Assembly: GCA_002633005.1 (NCBI GenBank)
Contig: NMRA01000683.1
Span: forward strand, 142,070 to 206,069
Source: Phoronis australis
Taxonomy: Eukaryota; Phoronida; Phoronidae
Direction of reading: 5' to 3'
DNA: 64,000 nucleotides
This document shows, piece after piece, positions 57,416 through 64,000 of this stretch (positions are counted from its first letter, which is position 1; every line of letters starts with the position of its first letter). The position numbers and the translations under genes were made by a program. Below the pieces are notes generated by a model, which worked only from the letters and a program-made list of their open reading frames with translations, was not told where the DNA came from and searched no databases.

Positions 57416-59617
57416 CTAAAGTTCACTAAAGTACTCCTCAGGAGTGTGGAAAGTGATGCCAACTTTCTCGGCGAACAATTTGTCCGAGTTGCTAAGATCT
57501 CCGGGTCTCCCTGCGGCGTCTCCAACATACACCGCAGTGGACGGGTCAATGGTCTTGAACTGATTCAGTCTGCAGCTGTAAGAATATTTTGTGTATGTTA
57601 ATGGTGTGTAGCACTTTATCGACTGGTCTAGGTATTTCTAGGTATCAAACAAAATATCTGAAAAACTATATATTTTAATACAAAAAGTATACAGTTTCCG
57701 AAAATAGAAAGCCTGTGGAACTTGCTTTTTGAATTTACATGTACATCAATCTGTCATTACTTGGGTCACGTGAATACAAACAACATTATCAACTACAATA
57801 TCAAAACTCATTTGACTTAAATGTTTCTGATAAAATCTCAAAACGGTGTGACAGTTTTCTTAATTGTCATTTCGTTTTCGTTTTATACATCTGTTGATTT
57901 TTTTTCTTAACCATCTGTAAAAGTCATAATCGGAATATCCCATCTTGCAAAAGTGAAGAATTTTAAAGCCAATCAAATACCGTGTTAGAGAACAGCGTAA
58001 ATACGATCAGCTATTTCTGTGATATGATGTTTCGACATTTGCCAAATTTGGACATTTTCTATTGCCCTACATAATCGTAAGCCACGTAGGACATTTATTT
58101 TCTATTTACATAACTGTGGATGTAGGTATGGAATTCAACCATGTAAAAGTACACATTTTCTGAAAGTAGAAAACTTTTAGAATTTGATATTTTACGTAAT
58201 GTTAATATGCTCTTAATTGGACCGCATCTTTTTACTGATATTTACAAAAGGTGAAAATACTTTTATATCAAAAAACCCATAACGAACAAAGAAACTTCCG
58301 TCAATATAAATATTCGATGTGAAATCACCAAAACACCAATACAGCTATCTAAACAGTCTTACCGTTTTCGTCTTATTTTGATTTCATTTTGCTTCCTAAA
58401 CATTTTGAATGTCCCAATTTTGATGATCTTTCAAGGCAAAATATAATGCATAAAAATAATTTGTAACAGAATTTTAGAGAACAGTGCAGAATCCGATTTG
58501 AATTCGATCAGTCATCTTTGAGATATGATGTACGACGTTAGCCACTTTATCTAATGCCTCACGTGACCTTAATATTCAATGGATGAAACGGGATATTTAA
58601 AGGTTCATAGTCTCATTAAATTGTGAATATGGAAGTGAAATGCCAATCGCAATCAACCACGGTCCTCCTCCATCATCAGAGATCCAGTTACTATTACACT
58701 GTACAATCTTGCGAATTTCATTATCAAATAACGATTGCGTGATAATTGGAATTGCTAGTTTTCAATATGTGCACAGTTAGTTATTTTTAACGTGTATCAG
58801 TTGAAGTGTTTTCTATAACAAAGCAATTTTTACAAATTGTTTCTTTTTTGGATTTAGCTGTACACACAGTTCTCCAGGACGTCATTAGGTGGTGCTTGAT
58901 ACAAATTCAAATATTCGTGGTTTTAAAGAGACAGGGCATCTGTAAGTTAACTATGAACTATTCTTCCAGACGATCCTCAATAAGATGAGACATATTTAAG
59001 CACACTCGCTGTGTAGCATTATCATGAAAGTGGTTGCAAAATGCTATACTGTACAGTAGTTATCAGTATAACATATTCCATGTGTTTGTTAGTCAAAATT
59101 TAACGGAAACGCCGTCCAGTAGACAGCAAATGGGCCAAAAAAGGCCTGCACAAGATAACATTTTCCATGCCTGTAATATGTCCACATCCCGGTGTCAGGC
59201 TTACGAAGATCGTTGTACTCTGTGGCGCCTAGGACAAACATGGGTACACCCAGTTCATTCGTGATGGCTTCAATCTTTGACATCCACTCGTCTTTATTCT
59301 GAGAGCCGCTCCCGATTCCGGCCTGCAACAAATACGTAAGAGAATGATCAACAACCTACAAATCTTTGAACAATCTCCGGCTTGAATTTACTGCAAAATC
59401 GTTTAATTCCGTACTTAGGCGTTACATGGTGGTACTGTGCGTAATAGCGAAGGAAAGGCCCGAAAGGCATTTAATTCAGCCATTGAATGCGACCCCTACG
59501 TGAATCGTTTATAGCAAAAAACCCATCCGGAAATGGAATACGCACATTTGAAACGGCCACGTAGGGGACTCTTAAACTTAAAAAAATCCGTTTGGCTTCG
59601 GCCTAATATAGATATAT

Positions 59618-59656
<39 letters not shown>

Positions 59657-62600
59657 CATTGAAAAGTAAATGTACAGTGTTTTATTTACTATTTCAACTG
59701 CCATCTGAAGAAAGACATTTATGTAGACAATACGAAAGTTTGTTGAACAAGCTATCTAATGCCAAGAACAGCTTACTTACAATGAAACATGTATAAAAGA
59801 AGGTCTGCTACCCAAATACAAAGATTTTTGTATATCTATATGCATATATGGTTCTAACAATCATATTCTTTTGCAAATTACAGAGTCGCTTGAATATAGC
59901 GTGGAAATGAACGTACGTCTGAATGTTTTACCTGGTTGCTCATAATAACGTTACTGATGCCTCTCTTGTGATTGTCTTGTATTTTGAGTTTGACATTTTC
60001 GGATGTGAATGTCCAGTCTTTTTCATCGACAGGGAAATCTCTTCCACTTTTCGTCTTACTAATGGTATTGTCCAGATCAAAAGACACCACGTGCTCATTT
60101 GAATAAATCCGCCTATTCGTTTCGTAGTAGAGAAGACCGTTGGAGAGCTGTGTCCACCAGCCAGGGAGGGTGTTGAGCGGGGGATATTCACGAGAGAAGC
60201 GACGACCTGAGCTCCAAAACACAGTCTCGAGGAGAAATCCGGCCAGCTCCTCATACCAGTCAGTGTCTGGGTTGGCAATCATCGAGCCCGTGCGGAAGAA
60301 TGCCGAAGATCCCGGGTGGCGGGCGACCACTTTTTTTGTCGCGTAGTAGTCCACCAATGGAAGTGCTAGGTCAGGCTCTTTGTAAATCCACTCACGTTTG
60401 GAGTCATCCACATATACAAGTATGGAGCATATCTCCGGCTGACAGTTCAGGGTGAAGCAGTGCTCAGACCCACGAACCCTGTTATGTACGCACAAGTTGG
60501 TATTAAGCAACAGCTGGCAGTCAGAGACACAGTAACATTCTTAGCTATTTGGCATTATCTTTTAATTATTGGAATACAGTGGCTTATTGAATATAATTTT
60601 CTCTTTTTCTTGGCAAATCACATGCGGAACGTTAGAAAGTTTAGTTAGCAATAGCTTGCAGGAGGGGAAATAACGTGCCCAAAGTATTGAACGCACGAAA
60701 CTTTGTTTCTCAAAGCACACTCTTGACTGAAAATCGTGTTTAATTCCTGTTTTCTACATCAGGTGTCACAAGCTTTTCAAGATTATGCAACGAGCATCTC
60801 AAAACACAACAGATGAAAGTATGTGCATGATATGTTCGTGTCTACTAAAACAGCATACGATTTGTCCACTTAGTTTAACTCCCAAATGACGATCTACCTG
60901 AGTTTGTCCGAACTATCTTATTATACCATGCTTTTCCATATTTAGCCTGCTCATGTAAAAGAGCTGCGAACATACCTGCCGCCTTCTCCCTTCCATGAAC
61001 CAGCTTTCGCCCATAATGCATCGGGATCGACACCTGAGAAAGCTTGGCACCACACGGCAAAAACGTAGGGGGATACCTTATGCTTTGGAGTCGGCTCTTT
61101 TGGATCGGGAGTTGCTTCTGGTCTGTTGAACTTGGGGTAACCTTCAGCATTGCAACCGTCTTTTGGATCAGTTCCCAATGTAGCCACAGCTGCTAAGTCT
61201 GCAATTTCACGCTCATTGGTGCCTTCGTCGCAAACAAAGGACCATTTAACAATCAAAGCTGAAGTATCTTTCCCTGTTGAAATCCATTCAGAGGACACCG
61301 ACACATTCATGCAATTTGAAGCTGATTTCACAGAGCCCATGTCTATAGTTGCATGACCAGGAGGTAGTTCGGACTCGAAGGCAGTTTTTTCTCTTGGAAT
61401 TGTTAAGTCTTTACGAACTGCCACGTTTACGTATTTCAGATATTGGAACTTGAGCATGTCTGCCAGTTTTTCACCCATAGCGAAAAGAGTAGCGGATGGA
61501 TTTCCGTCGGTTTGTGTTGCGAAGGCTGAGGCATCACATACTCTGAGATTAGAAACTCCTCTCACTTGTAGAAACTCATCAGCACAGTCTGGCATTTTGC
61601 ATGTACCGACAGGGTGAAGTGCAGACACCAGCATTCCACGCAACCATGTGTTCAGCTTGTCGTCCGTATCTATATCCATTCCCGGCTCAATTTCCCCCAA
61701 AATCAGGTCTTTCAACTCTTTCCTAACATTTTTTCCAAAGAACATACTGCGCAACACGTGAATTTGATCTCGATAAAACTTAGAGACCTTCTTGAACGAT
61801 TCTGTTGGTACTCCATCATTAGTGTATTCCCAACCATACTCTACCTCCGGCTTGTCGAATATGTTTGAAGTAAGTGCTTTGACATGGCCGCGGTACTCAG
61901 GCCACTGATCGATGACACGAATAGTACCTAAAGCAGTCAAAGTAATGTTTTTTCTCAGAGGTATACATCATGATTAAATCACTTAAATCACAATGTGAAG
62001 CAGCACTGTCTTTCATTTTGCTATCAAAATCAATTTCCAATAAATATATGCATATACATATTTAAAGATGTATTTTTATGCTTCTAATCATGCTTATGTT
62101 AAGAAAGAACTACGTTAATTAAAATGCAGTTGTATTTACTGAAAACTTGTAAATGTGAAAACCAAAAATCCTGCAAATAGGTAACCCGTGCAGTAATTAC
62201 GTATATCGGTGGCTCACTGACATAGCCCGTAGCATGTAGTGTTATTCCCCAGCACCATGTCATGAAATTTAATCACTGGACGAGGCTAGGTGAATTGAGG
62301 TGGATGATTTTCGTCGAAAAACTCGTTCTTAAACACATTTGGAAATTTCTAACCTACGTCATATTCAAGTTGTCACTGCAAGTTGTGTTTCTAACTAGAT
62401 TGGCCAATTATTACAAAGATAAGGACTTAAGCTATCAGTTCCACTTTACGTACTTGGTTTGAACACAGAATTTTGTCAAATACACTTTGGTGGAGACACA
62501 CACGTCTAAATTTCGGCGTATTTCTCAGTCCGCCAAAGAGCAAAAATACAGCAGACGACCAAGAGACATTGAATTGATACATGGAAAGAATGTTAAATTC

Positions 62601-62749
62601 GAGACAGGTCTTCACTTCATCTGTTTGTGAATGATCTTCATCCGAAAAGCGAAGTGCATTATGAATAATTTTACCGTGTGTAAACTCCTCCTCTTGATAG
62701 TTCTTCGCATCATCGTACTGATTAGGACGATCTTTTAAACATAACGGAC
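57416..62749 (-). CDS. GMC oxidoreductase / PNKP-type 3'-phosphatase fusion (5' end outside the window)
   Basis: Five minus-strand exons, 62749-62675, 61927-60976, 60478-59932, 59322-59171 and 57575-57416, join in frame to 627 residues and a stop; upstream exons lie beyond 64000. Residues about 25-195 are a GMC C-terminal domain: HPVGTCKM near 129 carries the catalytic histidine, and NLRVCDASAF...GNPSAT near 151-170 the second active-site segment and FAD contact. Residues about 200-450 match nothing I know. Residues about 450-627 are a PNK3P phosphatase of the HAD superfamily with all motifs: FDLDNT (475-480), VIMSNQ (519-524), RKPDTGMW (lysine 565) and VGDAAGRP...D. In PNKP this removes 3'-phosphates from DNA ends. 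No kinase or FHA domain follows. Splice sites are consensus except a GC donor after 59171. Two adjacent genes are possible, but intron phase favours one transcript. Confidence 0.78.
59620..59654. repeat. (GT)n microsatellite
   Basis: About 17 GT units, inside an intron of the minus-strand fusion gene. Confidence 0.95.
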
Positions 62750-63239
62750 CTGTGGAAAGGAAATAATGAAAGAAAAAAATGGTGTTAATCATGCTGACTG
62801 TTAGCCAGTCAGCAAACACTATGAACACTAACGTCAAAATACAACTAGGACTTGAGCATTAAGTTCATAGAACTCAAAATTTCACTGTCCGGGTATTTCT
62901 GCTCGTCACCTCATCTTGAAACTTACATCAACGTGTTGAGCCCGGTGATGGGGGTTCATGCAAAATTTGGGAAGCCAACCGGCACTGACTGACCGTGCCC
63001 GTTACAACCGTTTAAGTGGAAAGCCATTTAATGAAAGTCATTTTCTAGCGTCACTCTCCGTTTTCGTCAACTTGAAAACTGTATGCTCATGAAATGCGCA
63101 TCCGTCATTTGCTAACTTAGTAAGATATCTTTTTGGAAATGATGGCAGCTTTGATGAAGCAAAATTGATAAGAAGTTCGGTTTGCTGGTACTAAAATACT
63201 AAGTACTTTTACTGAAGTGAGAACAGCTACCATAATATG
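62750..63239. other. Intron of the fusion gene, nothing else seen
   Basis: It should be intron of the minus-strand gene. A minus-strand GTAAGT at about 62920 follows an open stretch, but its phase does not fit the next exon. Confidence 0.4.
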
Positions 63240-63490
63240 GTACTCTGCGCATACTAGCGCTGAGTGTAGTCATTCTCGGGTTTTTATCTTTTTCTTTTTA
63301 TGACTCCCCGTACAAGAACAGATTCTTTTAGTCCTGGTTTTTTAAATCTTTTTTCTTCTTATTACCCTGCGCGTACAAGCGCTGAGTCTTGTTATTCTCG
63401 GGTCTTTACTTTTTTGTATTATTATTATGCGCGTCCTAGTGCAGATTCTTGTATCTCTTGAGTTTTTATCTTGTTTCTTATTATTTTTCA
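63240..63490. repeat. Tandem array of about 62-base units
   Basis: Four diverged units of the form (C)TGCGCGTAC(A)AGCGCTGAGT...TTATTCTCGGGTTTTTAT, starting near 63240, 63305, 63364 and 63427. The ACTCTGCGCGTA motif resembles the ends of the satellite blocks at 51-53.8 kb and recurs near 63943. Confidence 0.6.
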
Positions 63491-64000
63491 TGTTTATTGT
63501 GATATAGTCAATACAATAAATATACAGACCCAGAAAGGGTGAAGAGGCATTGTATCTGGGCTAAACAGTTCAATACAATGAAATCTTTATACAATTACGA
63601 ACATGTGTGCTCCCATCTTAGAAGATGATGGGGCTCGAATTTTTTAGAGTGTTGAGTTTTTAATAAAGAAATAAAAAACGGAGTACGTTCAGAGCTATGA
63701 ATTGCTCTTAACTTCATAGTGGACTTTTGTCGTATTTTCTACTGTATCTCTGTGGCAAACCTATTTGCCCACATAGCCAAATGGATGACTCATTCGAGCT
63801 CCCGAGCTCCCCTCCACCCTTAATGCGCGTATGATACACACATAAATTAATTGATAAACTAAGATTAAGATTACAATGCTATGTTCTAAATGTAAACATT
63901 AGTACGAATATAATGGAATCATTTTTTTCGTACTACTCTGCGCGCACCAGTTTTAGAGAATATCGGGTCATCTAATCAGATTAAATAGGTTAAAGGCCAT
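63491..64000. other. Non-coding stretch at the window end
   Basis: No supported feature; presumably intron of the minus-strand fusion gene. Confidence 0.35.

Noticed and set aside
60140-60346. Plus-strand frame opposite the phosphatase gene
   Set aside because: Shadow of the minus-strand coding exon.
62880-62990. Possible further upstream exon of the fusion gene ending in GTAAGT
   Set aside because: Phase does not fit the next exon without a stop and no GMC motif is present.
1-64000. CRISPR arrays, operons, bacterial promoters or riboswitches
   Set aside because: The window is eukaryotic; none of these would be expected and none was seen.

Overview
The window is from a multicellular eukaryote, most likely a marine invertebrate. 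It is AT-rich, genes are split by spliceosomal introns, and transposable-element debris fills much of the space. The mix is typical of invertebrate animals: Penelope-like element with a GIY-YIG domain, R2/NeSL-like and L1/Tx1-like LINEs, a Ty3/Gypsy element, mariner, MITEs and transposon-borne P2X7 C-terminal-type domains. The species cannot be fixed from sequence alone.

Three units matter most. (1) A plus-strand three-exon gene (46135-49674) encodes a 166-residue secreted precursor: signal peptide, strongly acidic propiece, then a cationic nine-cysteine domain. It has a TATA box and an NF-kB-like site. The last exon of a paralogue lies at 2515-2662 in a segmental duplication (about 1015-5815 against 48075-54834). 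The exon has diverged more than the intron beside it, which suggests an arms-race peptide family. (2) A minus-strand gene (57416-62749, 5' end beyond the window) splices in frame from a GMC oxidoreductase C-terminal domain, through about 250 unassigned residues, into a complete PNKP-type 3'-phosphatase domain. I do not know this fusion from any described family. (3) Smaller, weaker exon candidates lie at 16.9-18.3 kb, 19.7 kb and 28.2-28.7 kb.

Layout: 1-0.86 kb, Penelope-like 3' end; 1-5.8 kb, duplication copy A with the paralogue's last exon; 6.4-7.2 kb, long palindrome and tRNA-derived SINE head; 7.7-10.5 kb, R2-like LINE split by an inserted repeat; 13.1-14.1 kb, first P2X7-domain element; 14.5-15.75 kb, mariner; 16-29 kb, mostly non-coding with inverted repeats and a minisatellite; 29.7-39 kb, nested block (P2X7-domain element cut by a Gypsy element with an inverted 5' LTR, then an L1-like LINE cut by the repeat seen at 8.8 kb, then another P2X7-domain element); 43.4-45.1 kb, MITE and fold-back element; 46.1-49.8 kb, peptide gene; 51-53.8 kb, two insertions of a 430-bp-period satellite; 54.8-56.3 kb, fourth P2X7-domain element; 57.4-62.7 kb, fusion gene; 63.2-63.5 kb, a short tandem array.

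All splice junctions are inferred from reading frame, intron phase and consensus sites; no transcript data were used.
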